The notes under the pieces were generated by a model. That model had not been told where the DNA came from. It searched no databases and saw only the letters and a program-made list of their open reading frames with translations. A stretch of DNA of 64,000 nt, taken from the NCBI GenBank assembly GCA_905203765.1, contig CAJKXC010000001.1:1-64000 (forward strand), in the 5' to 3' direction. Positions 8,817 through 18,902 of the stretch are shown piece after piece. The DNA comes from an uncultured Bacteroides sp. GTDB lineage: Bacteria; Bacteroidota; Bacteroidia; Bacteroidales; Bacteroidaceae. Position 1 is the first letter of the stretch. Each line of letters starts with the position of its first letter. The position numbers were made by a program, and so were the translations under genes.

Positions 8817-10406
8817 ATGAAGAAACTACTATTCTTTTGCTTTCTCATTGCCGCTGTTGTGCAGAGCATCGCTGCTCCTGCCGATATGCCGGGCATGGCT
8901 GCATTGACGGCTTCTCTGGACGAAGCCATCGGTGCACACGAACAGTCCGTTGCCCAACGCGAAGCACGCATCGCCCGGCTGAAGCAGCAGTTGGCGGAAA
9001 CCGATACTGCTAGCACCTCTTTTTTTCGATGGAATGGGGAAATTTATAAGGAATACAAGGCTTACATCTGCGACTCCGCCATCCATTACCTTCGCATCAA
9101 CCTGGACTGGGCGGAGCGCCACTGCCAACCCGATGCCGCCCATGAAACACGGTTGGAACTTGCCTACCTGATGGCTACCGCCGGAATGTACGAAGAAGCC
9201 ACCGACCTGCTGCGACAGACGGACAAGAACTCATTGCCCGCCCGCCTGCTGCCCGATTATTACCATTGTTACCAGAAACTTTATGACGAACTCAGCCTTT
9301 ATACGCTGGACGATGCCTTCAAGAAGCGCTATCAGGCATTGACCGCAGCCTACGATGACTCATTGATGCAGATACTCCCCCCTACTTCCGCCCTGTATCT
9401 GGAACGGAAAGAGATGCGCGAAGCGGCAGCCGGCCATGCGGAAAAGGCCCTGAGCATCAACGATGCGCGTTTGGCAAGCGCCGCACCCGATACGCCCGAA
9501 TATGCCCTGGTTACCTACCACCGTTCCCTGCTTTACCATCGGATGGGGAACCGTGAAGAGGAGAAACGCTATCTGGCACTGTCGGCGCTCACCGATATAC
9601 GCCTCAGCATCACAGACCATGCCTCGCTCTGGATGCTGGCGGAACTGCTCTACAAAGAAGGGGACATAGAGCGCGCCTACCGCTACATCCGTTTCTCCTG
9701 GAGCGAGACGAACCGCTACAATGCCCGCAGCCGCAGTCTCCAGACGGCAGGCATCCTCTCCCTGATAGACCTTACCTACCAGGCAATGCGCGAGCAACAG
9801 AACGACCGGCTCCGCCTGTACATCTGGCTTATCAGCGCCCTGACTCTGCTGCTGGTTGCCGCAGTCGCCTTTATCTACCGCCAGATGAAGCGCCTCTCCA
9901 TTGCCCGGAACCACCTGGAGCACGCCAACGAACAGTTGCAAATCTCGAACCACATCAAAGAAGAGTACGTGGGGCGGTTCATGAACCTATGCTCCATTTA
10001 CATCAAGCGGCTGGATACCTACCGCCGCATGGTCAACAAGAAGATAACCGCCGGACAGACGGAAGAACTGCTGAAAATGGTACGTTCCAGCGAAGTGCTG
10101 GATGCCGGTCTGAAAGAGCTGTATGAGAACTTCGATACCGCCTTCCTGCACCTCTTCCCCGATTTTGTGGACAAGTTCAATGACCTGCTGCAACCCGAAG
10201 AGCGCATTGTGCTCCGCAAGGGCGAACTACTGAACACGGAGCTGCGCATATTCGCCCTAATACGTCTCGGCATCGACGACAGTTCGCAGATTGCAGAGTT
10301 TCTTCGTTATTCCGTAAATACCATCTATAATTACAGGGCGAAGGTGAAGAACAAGGCCCGCATCTCCCGCGAGGACTTTGAAACACAGCTGATGCTGATA
10401 CGTTAA
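8817..10406 (+). CDS. TPR / membrane / HTH transcriptional regulator (DUF6377-type)
   Basis: About 529 residues. The start is set at MKKLLFFCFLIAAVVQSIAA, a signal peptide; an open frame reaches upstream to 8733 but contains no plausible start. Order: signal peptide, coiled coil (residues about 40-65), tetratricopeptide-like helical repeats to about 330, one membrane helix (LYIWLISALTLLLVAAVAFIY), a coiled coil, then a cytoplasmic C-terminal region ending in a LuxR-like helix-turn-helix (EERIVLRKGELLNTELRIFAL to SVNTIYNYRAKVKNKA). Such proteins couple a periplasmic sensor directly to a DNA-binding domain in Bacteroides and usually sit beside carbohydrate loci. The downstream GH30-GH5-GH3 genes are the likely targets. 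Confidence 0.82.
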   Translation: MKKLLFFCFLIAAVVQSIAAPADMPGMAALTASLDEAIGAHEQSVAQREARIARLKQQLAETDTASTSFFRWNGEIYKEYKAYICDSAIHYLRINLDWAERHCQPDAAHETRLELAYLMATAGMYEEATDLLRQTDKNSLPARLLPDYYHCYQKLYDELSLYTLDDAFKKRYQALTAAYDDSLMQILPPTSALYLERKEMREAAAGHAEKALSINDARLASAAPDTPEYALVTYHRSLLYHRMGNREEEKRYLALSALTDIRLSITDHASLWMLAELLYKEGDIERAYRYIRFSWSETNRYNARSRSLQTAGILSLIDLTYQAMREQQNDRLRLYIWLISALTLLLVAAVAFIYRQMKRLSIARNHLEHANEQLQISNHIKEEYVGRFMNLCSIYIKRLDTYRRMVNKKITAGQTEELLKMVRSSEVLDAGLKELYENFDTAFLHLFPDFVDKFNDLLQPEERIVLRKGELLNTELRIFALIRLGIDDSSQIAEFLRYSVNTIYNYRAKVKNKARISREDFETQLMLIR

Positions 10407-10593
10407 CAATACGTCAAACAGGTTTTTACCATCCACTTTTTGCCATTCCCAAAGCGTATATATCGCATTGTTTACCAACACATTAATTGGCAGCAACCGC
10501 CCACTCGCTCCACCTATTTCCGATACACCGATACGGGGCATTGTTATCTTTCCTACCTTTGGGAAAGTTTAAGTAACCAATAAAGACAATGCT
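10407..10593 (+). promoter_or_regulatory. Promoter region of the GH30-GH5-GH3 operon
   Basis: 187-bp gap with a TACCTTTG -7 element at 10554-10561, 33 bp before the GH30 start codon. No terminator hairpin is visible after the regulator gene, so read-through is possible. Confidence 0.5.
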
Positions 10594-12087
10594 ATGAAAT
10601 TCAAACTTCTTCTTTTTGTAGGATGCTGCCTGTCTGCTACTGCAATTGCCTGTAGCAATAGTTCCACTCCGGCAATAGACACTCCGCCCGAATCGGACGC
10701 GCCCAAAGGTGAAGCAATCGTGTACACTACTACCGCCGACCGCTCGCAAAGTTTTGCCGAAACAACTCTGAAGTTCTCCGACAAGCCTAAGTTTGCCCCT
10801 GTCATTACACTGAACCCCACAGTGCGCTATCAGTCGATGGATGGTTTTGGCGCTGCCGTCACCGGTTCCACCTGCTACAATCTGATGAAGATGGCACCTG
10901 CCGAACGCACGAAGTTCCTTACCCGCACCTTCTCTGATAAAGACGGACTGGGTTTCAGCTATATCCGTATCTCTATCGGTTGCTCGGACTTCTCGCTGAG
11001 CGAATATACCTGCTGCGACGAACCGGGCATCGAGAACTTCGCCCTGCAAAGCGAAGAAACGGAATACGTGATACCTATCTTAAAAGAAATACTTGCCATC
11101 AACCCTACCATAAAGATACTGGGCTCCCCGTGGACTTGCCCCCGATGGATGAAGGTGGATAACCTGACGGACAAAAAGCCTTTCAACTCCTGGACAAGCG
11201 GACAACTGAATCCCGACTACTACCAGGACTACGCCACTTACTTCGTGAAGTGGGTGCAGGCTTTCGAGAAAGAAGGCATCGAAATCTACTCCATCACTCC
11301 CCAGAACGAACCGTTGAACCGCGGCAACTCGGCTTCCCTGTTCATGGGCTGGGAAGAAGAACTGGCATTTGTGAAGGATGCACTCGGCCCTGCCTTCAAA
11401 GCTGCCGGACTGCAAGACACCAAGATTTATGCCTTCGACCATAACTACAATTACGACAACCTAGCAGACCAGCAGCAGTATCCTATCAAAATGTATAATG
11501 ACGAAGCAGCTGCCGCCTTCCTGACCGGTGCCGCCTACCACAACTACGGCGGTGACCGCAACGAACTGAACAACATCCAACGTCAGCGCCCCGATAAGGA
11601 ACTTATCTTCACCGAGACTTCTATCGGAATGTGGAACGACGGCCGCAACCTGCAAAAACGCCTGATGGAAGATATGCGCGAAGTAGCCCTGGGTACCGTG
11701 AACAACTGGTGCAAAGGCGTCATCGTATGGAACCTGATGCTCGACTCCGAGCGCGGGCCCAACCGCGACGGCGGTTGCCAGACCTGCTACGGAGCAGTGG
11801 ACATCAACCGTTCGGACTACAAAACCATCACTTACAATTCACATTATTACATCATCGGCCATCTGTCATCGGTAGTGAAGCCGGGTGCTTTCCGCATCGG
11901 AAGTGATGGCAAAGTTGCGAACGGACTCATGTACTCCGCTTTCGAAAATCCCGATGGAACTGTGGCTTTTGTACTGCTGAACGAGAATGAAACCACCGCC
12001 CGCATCAGTCTGACGGTGGATGGAAAGAACTATATAGACTGTACGATTCCCGGCAAAGCTGTTGCCTCTTATCGCTGGAAGAAATAA
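10594..12087 (+). CDS. GH30 family glycoside hydrolase lipoprotein
   Basis: 497 residues. The signal peptide ends with a lipobox at Cys20 (SATAIAC), so it should be membrane anchored. A TIM barrel carries the acid/base Glu in ITPQNEP (E239) and the nucleophile in IFTETSIGMW (E341), followed by a C-terminal beta domain (from about residue 410), as in GH30. Family members include glucosylceramidases and endo-beta-1,6-glucanases; neighbours from GH5 and GH3 favour a beta-glucan substrate. First gene of a three-gene operon (20 bp to GH5, 29 bp from GH5 to GH3). Confidence 0.92.
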   Translation: MKFKLLLFVGCCLSATAIACSNSSTPAIDTPPESDAPKGEAIVYTTTADRSQSFAETTLKFSDKPKFAPVITLNPTVRYQSMDGFGAAVTGSTCYNLMKMAPAERTKFLTRTFSDKDGLGFSYIRISIGCSDFSLSEYTCCDEPGIENFALQSEETEYVIPILKEILAINPTIKILGSPWTCPRWMKVDNLTDKKPFNSWTSGQLNPDYYQDYATYFVKWVQAFEKEGIEIYSITPQNEPLNRGNSASLFMGWEEELAFVKDALGPAFKAAGLQDTKIYAFDHNYNYDNLADQQQYPIKMYNDEAAAAFLTGAAYHNYGGDRNELNNIQRQRPDKELIFTETSIGMWNDGRNLQKRLMEDMREVALGTVNNWCKGVIVWNLMLDSERGPNRDGGCQTCYGAVDINRSDYKTITYNSHYYIIGHLSSVVKPGAFRIGSDGKVANGLMYSAFENPDGTVAFVLLNENETTARISLTVDGKNYIDCTIPGKAVASYRWKK

Positions 12088-12107
12088 CCACAATAACCCT
12101 AATTATT

Positions 12108-13364
12108 ATGAAACATTTATTAGCATCGAGTATCTCTATCGTCCTGCTGGCACTAAGCATGACAGGATGCAGTGAGAAGCAAGCAGAAAAGCAAGTGACT
12201 TCCGACAAGTTTGTAACCATTCAGGGGCAAGACCTGATAAAGCCCGACGGCACGAAACTCTTCATCATGGGTACCAACCTGGGCAACTGGCTGAATCCCG
12301 AAGGATATATGTTCCGGTTCAACAAAACCAACTCGGGACGCTTCATCAACGAAATGTTCTGCCAGTTGGTAGGTCCCGACTTCACTGCCGACTTCTGGAA
12401 AGCATTCAAGGACAACTACGTGACGCGTGAGGACATCCGCTTCATCAAGGACCAGGGTGCCAATACTATCCGCCTGCCCTTCCACTACAAGCTCTTCACG
12501 GACGAGGACTACATGGGGCTGACTGCCAATCAGGACGGCTTTGCCCGCGTGGACAGCCTGGTGAACTGGTGTCGCGAGGCCGACCTCTACCTCATCCTGG
12601 ATATGCACGATGCTCCCGGCGGACAAACGGGCGATAACATCGACGACAGTTACGGTTACCCCTGGCTGTTCGACAGCGAGGCAAGCCAGCAACTCTACTG
12701 CGACATCTGGCGCCGCATAGCCGACCGTTACAAGAACGAACCGGTCATCCTGGGCTATGAACTGTTCAACGAACCCATCGCCCCTTACTTCGAGAACATG
12801 GAAGAACTGAACGACAAACTGGAATATGTATATAAGAAAGGTGTAGCCGCCATCCGCGAAGTGGACAAGAACCACATCATCCTGTTGGGCGGCTCGCAAT
12901 GGAACGGTAACTTCAAACCGTTCAAGGACTCCAAGTTCGACGACAAGATAATGTACACCTGCCACCGCTACGGGGGCGAGCCTACCAAAGCTGCCATCCA
13001 GAGCTTCATCAACTTCCGCGACAGCGTGAACCTGCCGATGTACATGGGCGAAATAGGCCATAATACGGATGAGTGGCAAGCCGCTTTCTGCCAGACCATG
13101 CGCGATAATAATATCGGCTACACCTTCTGGCCGTACAAGAAGATGGACGGCTCGTCCTTCGTGGGCATCACCCCGCCGGAGAACTGGGCAAACATCGTGT
13201 ACTTCTCCGAAGCACCGCGAAGCACGTATAAAGAAATTCGCGAAGCCCGTCCCGACCAAGCAATGGCACGTAAAGCGATGATGGACTTTATTGAAGCCGC
13301 CAAGTTGAAGAACTGCGTGATACAGGAAGGATATATCCAGTCGCTGGGAATGAAGAAACAATAA
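12108..13364 (+). CDS. GH5 family endo-beta-glucanase-like lipoprotein
   Basis: 418 residues. Lipoprotein signal with Cys21 (SMTGC). Cellulase-type TIM barrel: N-terminal GTNLGNWLNPEGY, acid/base Glu in YELFNEP (E222) and nucleophile Glu in MGEIGH (E315). The exo-beta-1,3-glucanase style N-terminal motif (NLGNWL) suggests a beta-glucan substrate rather than crystalline cellulose. Lies between GH30 and GH3 in one operon and may trim the same polysaccharide. Confidence 0.91.
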   Translation: MKHLLASSISIVLLALSMTGCSEKQAEKQVTSDKFVTIQGQDLIKPDGTKLFIMGTNLGNWLNPEGYMFRFNKTNSGRFINEMFCQLVGPDFTADFWKAFKDNYVTREDIRFIKDQGANTIRLPFHYKLFTDEDYMGLTANQDGFARVDSLVNWCREADLYLILDMHDAPGGQTGDNIDDSYGYPWLFDSEASQQLYCDIWRRIADRYKNEPVILGYELFNEPIAPYFENMEELNDKLEYVYKKGVAAIREVDKNHIILLGGSQWNGNFKPFKDSKFDDKIMYTCHRYGGEPTKAAIQSFINFRDSVNLPMYMGEIGHNTDEWQAAFCQTMRDNNIGYTFWPYKKMDGSSFVGITPPENWANIVYFSEAPRSTYKEIREARPDQAMARKAMMDFIEAAKLKNCVIQEGYIQSLGMKKQ

Positions 13365-13393
13365 AATCAAAACAATATAGTATTAATAGAACC

Positions 13394-15616
13394 ATGAAGA
13401 AAGTATTATTCGGTTTGGCACTTGCGGTTGTGTTGCCCCTCTCGGCACAACAGAAACCCGTCTACCTGGACGAGGCGCAGCCCATTGAGAAGAGAGTGGA
13501 AGATGCATTGAGTCGCCTCACTCTGAAAGAGAAAGTGGCAATGGTACACGCACAGTCCAAATTCAGCAGTCCGGGCGTGCCCCGACTGGGTATCCCCGAA
13601 TTCTGGATGACCGACGGCCCGCACGGCATCCGTCCCGAAGTATTGTGGGACGAATGGGACCAGGCAGGCTGGACCAACGACTCTTGCGTAGCTTACCCGG
13701 CATTGACCTGTCTAGCCGCTACCTGGAATCCCGAAATGTCCATGCTCTACGGAAAGAGCATCGGCGAAGAAGCCCGCTATCGTAACAAAACCGTTCTCCT
13801 GGGCCCCGGCGTCAACATCTACCGCACTCCGCTGAACGGACGTAACTTCGAGTATATGGGCGAAGACCCCTATCTGTCCGCACAGATGGTAGTACCCTAC
13901 GTACAGGGTGTGCAGCAGAACGGCGTAGCCGCTTGCGTGAAGCACTTCGCACTGAACAACCATGAGGTAAACCGCCACAATACCAATGTAATAGTAGATG
14001 ACCGCGCCCTCTACGAAATCTACCTGCCCGCCTTCAAGGCTGCTGTGCAGCAGGGTAAGGCATGGGCGATTATGGGCGCTTACAACCTCTATAAAGGTCA
14101 GCACGCCTGCCACAACCAGTATCTGCTGAACGACATCCTGAAAGGCGAATGGGGTTTTGACGGCGTGGTAGTTTCCGACTGGGGTGGCGTACACGACACC
14201 GACCAGGCTATCACCAACGGAATGGACATGGAATTCGGTAGCTGGACCAACGGACTCTCTGCCGGTACCAGCAATGCATACGATAATTATTACCTCGCCC
14301 TGCCCTACCTGCAACGTATTCAGGAAGGCAAAGTAGGCACTAAGGAACTGGACGACAAAGTACGCCGCATCCTGCGCCTCGCCTTCCGCACAACGATGGA
14401 CACGAAGCGTCCCTTCGGCGCCCTGCTGTCCGAAGCACATTACGAGGCTGCCCGCCGCATCGGCGAAGAAGGTATCGTGCTGTTGCAGAACAAGAACAAC
14501 GTGCTGCCGATAGACCTGAACAACGCCAAGAAGATTGCCGTAGTAGGCGAAAACGCCATCAAGATGATGACCGTAGGCGGTGGCAGCTCTTCCCTGAAAG
14601 TGCAACGCGAACTTTCTCCGCTGGACGGCATCAAGCAACGTGTAGCAGGCAAGGCTGAAGTAGTTTATGCTCGTGGCTACGTGGGCGACGCCACCGGCGA
14701 GTACAACGGCGTAGTAACCGGTCAGAACCTGAAAGACGACCGCAGCCCCGAAGAACTGATAGCCGAAGCCGTGAAAGTGGCTTCCGACGCCGATTACGTT
14801 ATCTTTATCGGTGGCTTGAACAAAAGCGACGGACAGGACTGCGAGGACGCCGACCGCAAAGGCATCGAACTGTCTTACGGACAGGATGCCGTAATCTCCG
14901 CACTGGCTAAAGCAAACAAGAACCTGATTGTGGTAAATATCTCCGGCAATGCCATCGCCATGCCCTGGGTAAACGAAGTTCCCGCCATTGTGCAGGACTG
15001 GTATCTGGGTTCGGAAGCAGGCAGTGCCCTTGCCGCCATTCTGATGGGCGACGTTAACCCCAGCGGTAAGTTGCCGTTCACCTTCCCCGTGAAGCTGGAA
15101 GATGTTCCGGCGCACATCCTGGGTGAATATACCGGCGAGAGAAGCAGAGAGATTATAGACATCAAGTACAACGAAGGTATCTTCGTAGGCTACCGCTGGG
15201 CGGACAAGCAGAAGAAGGTGAAGCCGTTGTTCCCCTTCGGCCACGGACTGAGCTATACCACCTTTGAATACGGCAAACCGGCTGCCGACAGCAAGACCAT
15301 GTCTGCCGACGGAACCCTGACCGTGAAAGTAAATGTGAAGAATACCGGTGCCCGCGAAGGCCAGGAAGTCGTTCAGTTGTATATCAGCGACAAGAAGTCT
15401 TCCCTGCCCCGCCCTATCAAGGAGTTGAAAGGTTTCCAGAAGATAAAACTCGCTCCGGGCGAAGCAAAGGAAGTAACCTTCACCATTGACAAAGAAGCCC
15501 TGAGCTTCTTCGACGACGCCCAGCATGCATGGGTAGCCGAACCGGGCAAGTTCGAAGCCATCATTGCCGCTTCTTCTGCCGACATCAAGGGAATTGTTCC
15601 TTTTGAATTGAAATAA
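13394..15616 (+). CDS. GH3 family beta-glucosidase
   Basis: 740 residues, exported (cleavage near SAQQ, no lipobox, so probably periplasmic). Three parts: GH3 N-terminal barrel with the nucleophile Asp in VVVSDWGG (D262), the GH3 C-terminal alpha/beta sandwich, and a fibronectin-III-like end (VKNTGAREGQEVVQLYI). It would release glucose from oligosaccharides made by the GH30 and GH5 enzymes. Last gene of the operon. Confidence 0.94.
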   Translation: MKKVLFGLALAVVLPLSAQQKPVYLDEAQPIEKRVEDALSRLTLKEKVAMVHAQSKFSSPGVPRLGIPEFWMTDGPHGIRPEVLWDEWDQAGWTNDSCVAYPALTCLAATWNPEMSMLYGKSIGEEARYRNKTVLLGPGVNIYRTPLNGRNFEYMGEDPYLSAQMVVPYVQGVQQNGVAACVKHFALNNHEVNRHNTNVIVDDRALYEIYLPAFKAAVQQGKAWAIMGAYNLYKGQHACHNQYLLNDILKGEWGFDGVVVSDWGGVHDTDQAITNGMDMEFGSWTNGLSAGTSNAYDNYYLALPYLQRIQEGKVGTKELDDKVRRILRLAFRTTMDTKRPFGALLSEAHYEAARRIGEEGIVLLQNKNNVLPIDLNNAKKIAVVGENAIKMMTVGGGSSSLKVQRELSPLDGIKQRVAGKAEVVYARGYVGDATGEYNGVVTGQNLKDDRSPEELIAEAVKVASDADYVIFIGGLNKSDGQDCEDADRKGIELSYGQDAVISALAKANKNLIVVNISGNAIAMPWVNEVPAIVQDWYLGSEAGSALAAILMGDVNPSGKLPFTFPVKLEDVPAHILGEYTGERSREIIDIKYNEGIFVGYRWADKQKKVKPLFPFGHGLSYTTFEYGKPAADSKTMSADGTLTVKVNVKNTGAREGQEVVQLYISDKKSSLPRPIKELKGFQKIKLAPGEAKEVTFTIDKEALSFFDDAQHAWVAEPGKFEAIIAASSADIKGIVPFELK

Positions 15617-15662
15617 ATATCGACGATAGGTTTTTTAGTTATTATCAAAGATTGTGTAAAAG

Positions 15663-15694
15663 AGAAGGGCGCGACCGTGAGGTTACGCCCTTCT
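15663..15694. terminator. Hairpin between convergent GH3 and SDR genes
   Basis: 9-bp perfect stem AGAAGGGCG / CGCCCTTCT (15663-15671 with 15686-15694) with a further ACC/GGT pairing inside the loop. The minus-strand side is followed by CTTTTACAC, so it best serves the SDR gene. Confidence 0.7.
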
Positions 15695-15734
15695 TGCATC
15701 AGGTACTTGTACTTATAGTTTGTGCTGAATTATT

Positions 15735-16550
<816 letters not shown>

Positions 16551-16580
16551 AATGTCTTATATTGAGATTAATATATTCTT

Positions 16581-16680
16581 GAGGAGTTAAGGAGTTAAGA
16601 AGTTAAGGAGTTAAGCCAATACTCTTTTTATGATTTCCGCAATCTATATAGGAAGCTATCGGCTTAACTTCTTAACTCCT
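16581..16680. repeat. 18-bp inverted repeat built of AGTTAAG words
   Basis: The gap between uxuA and the SDR gene has AGGAGTTAAGAAGTTAAG at 16590-16607 and its exact reverse complement at 16663-16680, which touches the uxuA stop codon, with 55 bp between. The left arm continues as further AGTTAAGG repeats. A long hairpin could form in the mRNA and may weaken read-through from uxuA to the SDR gene. Confidence 0.75.
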
Positions 16681-17854
16681 ATAATTCCTTCAACTCCTCT
16701 TTCACTACCGCCATCATGCCGTCCACCTGTGCCAGTGCCAGCATACGGCCGTGGAAGGAGTAACCGGGGTTGTATCCCTTGTCTTCGTCGCCCAGCATCA
16801 TACGGCCGTGGTCTACACGCATGGGCAGTCCCGGGTTTTCTTTCTCGAAGATGCGTATCAGGTCGATGAGGTGTCCGCGTCCTTGCAGATGGGAACTTTC
16901 TATGAAGTTGCCGCCGGGCATGGCTGCTGTGCTGCGCAGGTGTACGAAATGGGTGCGACGGGCAAACTTCTTCGCCAGCTCGCGGGTATCGTTGTGCTCG
17001 CCGGCACTGAGAGAACCGGCACAGAAGGTCAGTCCGTTGTGCGGATTGTCCACTGCATTCAGGAACCAGGCGATATCCGCCTCATCGGTCACGATACGGG
17101 GCAGGCCCAATACCTGGAAGGGGGGATCGTCGGGATGCACGCACATATTCACGCCGTATTCCTCGCATACGGGCATGATGGCGGCAAGGAAGTAGCGCAT
17201 ATTCTCGCGCAGGGCATCGCGGTCGATGTCTTTATACAGTGCCAGCAGGCTCTTGAACTTGTTTACCGGTTCTTTGTCTCCTTCCGTGATGTTACCGTTG
17301 ACAAAGCCTTGTGTCTTTACGATGATGGCATCTACAAGGTCGTGCTTCTCGGCTTCGGTAATCGTCTTGTCCAGTTCGGCTACCTTTGCCAGTTCTTCGG
17401 GGGAGTAGTCTTTCTCGGCTCCCTCGCGTTGCAGGATGCGAAGGTCGAAGTAAGCAAAGCGGATACGGTCGAAGTAGAGCGACGAAGTGCCGTCCGCCCA
17501 GGGGTGCTGCAAGTCGGTACGTATCCAGTCGATAACCGGCATGAAGTTGTAGCAGATGGTTTTCACACCGCACTTGCCCAGGTTGGCAAGGCTTTGTTTG
17601 TAGTTCTCTATCAACTGGTCGCGCTCCGGCCCGGCATATTTGATGGCCTCGCACACGGGCAGGCTCTCTACTACCGACCAGCGCAGGCCGTACGATTCAA
17701 TGTACTGCTTCAGGTCACTGATAGCCTCTACCGTCCACACTTCGCCATTGGGCACGTCGTGCAGGGCAGTGACGATGCCTTCGACTCCTATCTGCCGGAG
17801 CATATCCAGCGTTATTTTATCCTTCTTACCGAACCAACGCCAAGTCTTTTCCAT
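16679..17854 (-). CDS. uxuA: Mannonate dehydratase
   Basis: Dehydrates D-mannonate to 2-keto-3-deoxy-D-gluconate in hexuronate breakdown. 391 residues, the family length. Opening MEKTWRWFGKKDKITLDMLRQIG is typical of UxuA, and metal-site motifs such as MCVHPDDPP and FVHLRS are present, along with the C-terminal MRVDHGRMMLGDE. It is expressed divergently from an AraC regulator across a 172-bp gap and followed by the SDR oxidoreductase. Confidence 0.96.
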   Translation of the reverse strand: MEKTWRWFGKKDKITLDMLRQIGVEGIVTALHDVPNGEVWTVEAISDLKQYIESYGLRWSVVESLPVCEAIKYAGPERDQLIENYKQSLANLGKCGVKTICYNFMPVIDWIRTDLQHPWADGTSSLYFDRIRFAYFDLRILQREGAEKDYSPEELAKVAELDKTITEAEKHDLVDAIIVKTQGFVNGNITEGDKEPVNKFKSLLALYKDIDRDALRENMRYFLAAIMPVCEEYGVNMCVHPDDPPFQVLGLPRIVTDEADIAWFLNAVDNPHNGLTFCAGSLSAGEHNDTRELAKKFARRTHFVHLRSTAAMPGGNFIESSHLQGRGHLIDLIRIFEKENPGLPMRVDHGRMMLGDEDKGYNPGYSFHGRMLALAQVDGMMAVVKEELKEL

Positions 17855-17896
17855 ACTGTTCTGATATTTTGTTTGTTATTTATTGAGTTGCGGATA

Positions 17897-17904
17897 CAAA
17901 GTTA
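17897..17904 (-). promoter_or_regulatory. uxuA: Promoter -7 element of uxuA
   Basis: TAACTTTG on the minus strand, matching TAnnTTTG, 43 bp before the uxuA start codon. No clear -33 TTTG. Confidence 0.5.
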
Positions 17905-17992
17905 CGCATTAGAATCATTGCCGTGTATGTGTATTTTTGCAAAAGATATGCGGATTCTTGCGTATAATCGTACGTTTTACGTTTTCTTTGGC

Positions 17993-18000
17993 TACATTTG
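17993..18000 (+). promoter_or_regulatory. Promoter -7 element of the AraC regulator
   Basis: TACATTTG on the plus strand, 26 bp before the start codon at 18027. The gap shared with uxuA also holds several TACGTTTTACG-like words that could be operator sites. Confidence 0.5.
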
Positions 18001-18026
18001 CATTACGAACTGAATATTAGGAACCT

Positions 18027-18902
18027 ATGCGGCAAATCATAAACGAGAAGTTACCGATATCGGAAGCCAATCCGATCAAGGCACGTCATTACGACTATGA
18101 ATGCTTCACCTATCCGTGGCACTTTCATAGCCAGTACGAGATTATCTATATGAAGGAAGGTTTCGGACGTTGCTTTGTAGGCGATTGCATCGAAGAATTC
18201 CATGCGGGCGACCTGATTCTGTTCGGAACAAACCTGCCCCATTATATGCGGAGCGACGACGTGTTTTGCAACGGGCAGCACGAACTGCGCACGCGGGGCA
18301 CCATCATCCAGTTCGAACAGAACTTTATGGAATACTCCATCGAACATTACCCGCAGTTCCACCAGATAAGAACCTTGCTGGAAGAGGCGGAACGGGGTAT
18401 CCGCTTTCCCAGGCAGGACGATGCCAAACTGGCTGAAGCTGCATACGGTTTTCCGGCACTGAAGGGTTTCAACCAGATTGCCCAACTGCTGGATTTATTG
18501 CAGGAAATGGCAAATACGCCTTCAAGAAAGGTATTGGCAAGCCCGCATTATAGCGAGAAGTTTCCCGCCATGGGAGACAAGAGGATTGACAAAATCATCT
18601 CCTTTATCAACAGTAACTATACCCGTAAGATCCGGCTGGACGAGATTGCAGAAAAGGCAAACATGAACTCCACCGCCTTCTGCCGCTACTTTAAGGAGAA
18701 CACCGGGAAAACGCTGCTGCAATATGTGATGGATATGCGCGTGGGATATGCCTGCAAGTTGTTGGCGGTGGGGAATATGGATATCTCGCAGATTGCCCTG
18801 GAATGCGGCTTCGACTCCATTACCCACTTCAACCGCACCTTCAAGCAATGGACGCAACTTACCCCTACCCAGTACCGGAACAATGTCCTGAAGTGGCTCT
18901 AA
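18027..18902 (+). CDS. AraC-family transcriptional regulator
   Basis: 291 residues. N-terminal cupin-like sensor (CFTYPWHFHSQYEIIYMKEG), then two helix-turn-helix motifs in the last 100 residues (IRLDEIAEKANMNSTAFCRYF and ISQIALECGFDSITHFNRTF in their usual places). Divergent from uxuA, so it probably senses a uronate or related sugar and controls the uxuA-SDR pair. The final bases overlap the 3' end of the convergent WbqC gene by 4 bp. Confidence 0.9.
   Translation: MRQIINEKLPISEANPIKARHYDYECFTYPWHFHSQYEIIYMKEGFGRCFVGDCIEEFHAGDLILFGTNLPHYMRSDDVFCNGQHELRTRGTIIQFEQNFMEYSIEHYPQFHQIRTLLEEAERGIRFPRQDDAKLAEAAYGFPALKGFNQIAQLLDLLQEMANTPSRKVLASPHYSEKFPAMGDKRIDKIISFINSNYTRKIRLDEIAEKANMNSTAFCRYFKENTGKTLLQYVMDMRVGYACKLLAVGNMDISQIALECGFDSITHFNRTFKQWTQLTPTQYRNNVLKWL

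Noticed and set aside
13712..15526. 604-codon open frame antisense to the GH3 gene (similar long ones at 12153-13370, 32437-34218, 37115-38818 and 1251-2753)
   Set aside because: Each lies exactly opposite a well-supported gene, has no family motifs or plausible start context, and is explained by codon bias of the real gene.
16590..16680. Phase-variable invertible segment after uxuA
   Set aside because: The arms are low-complexity AGTTAAG words, the segment holds no promoter element and no invertase is nearby.
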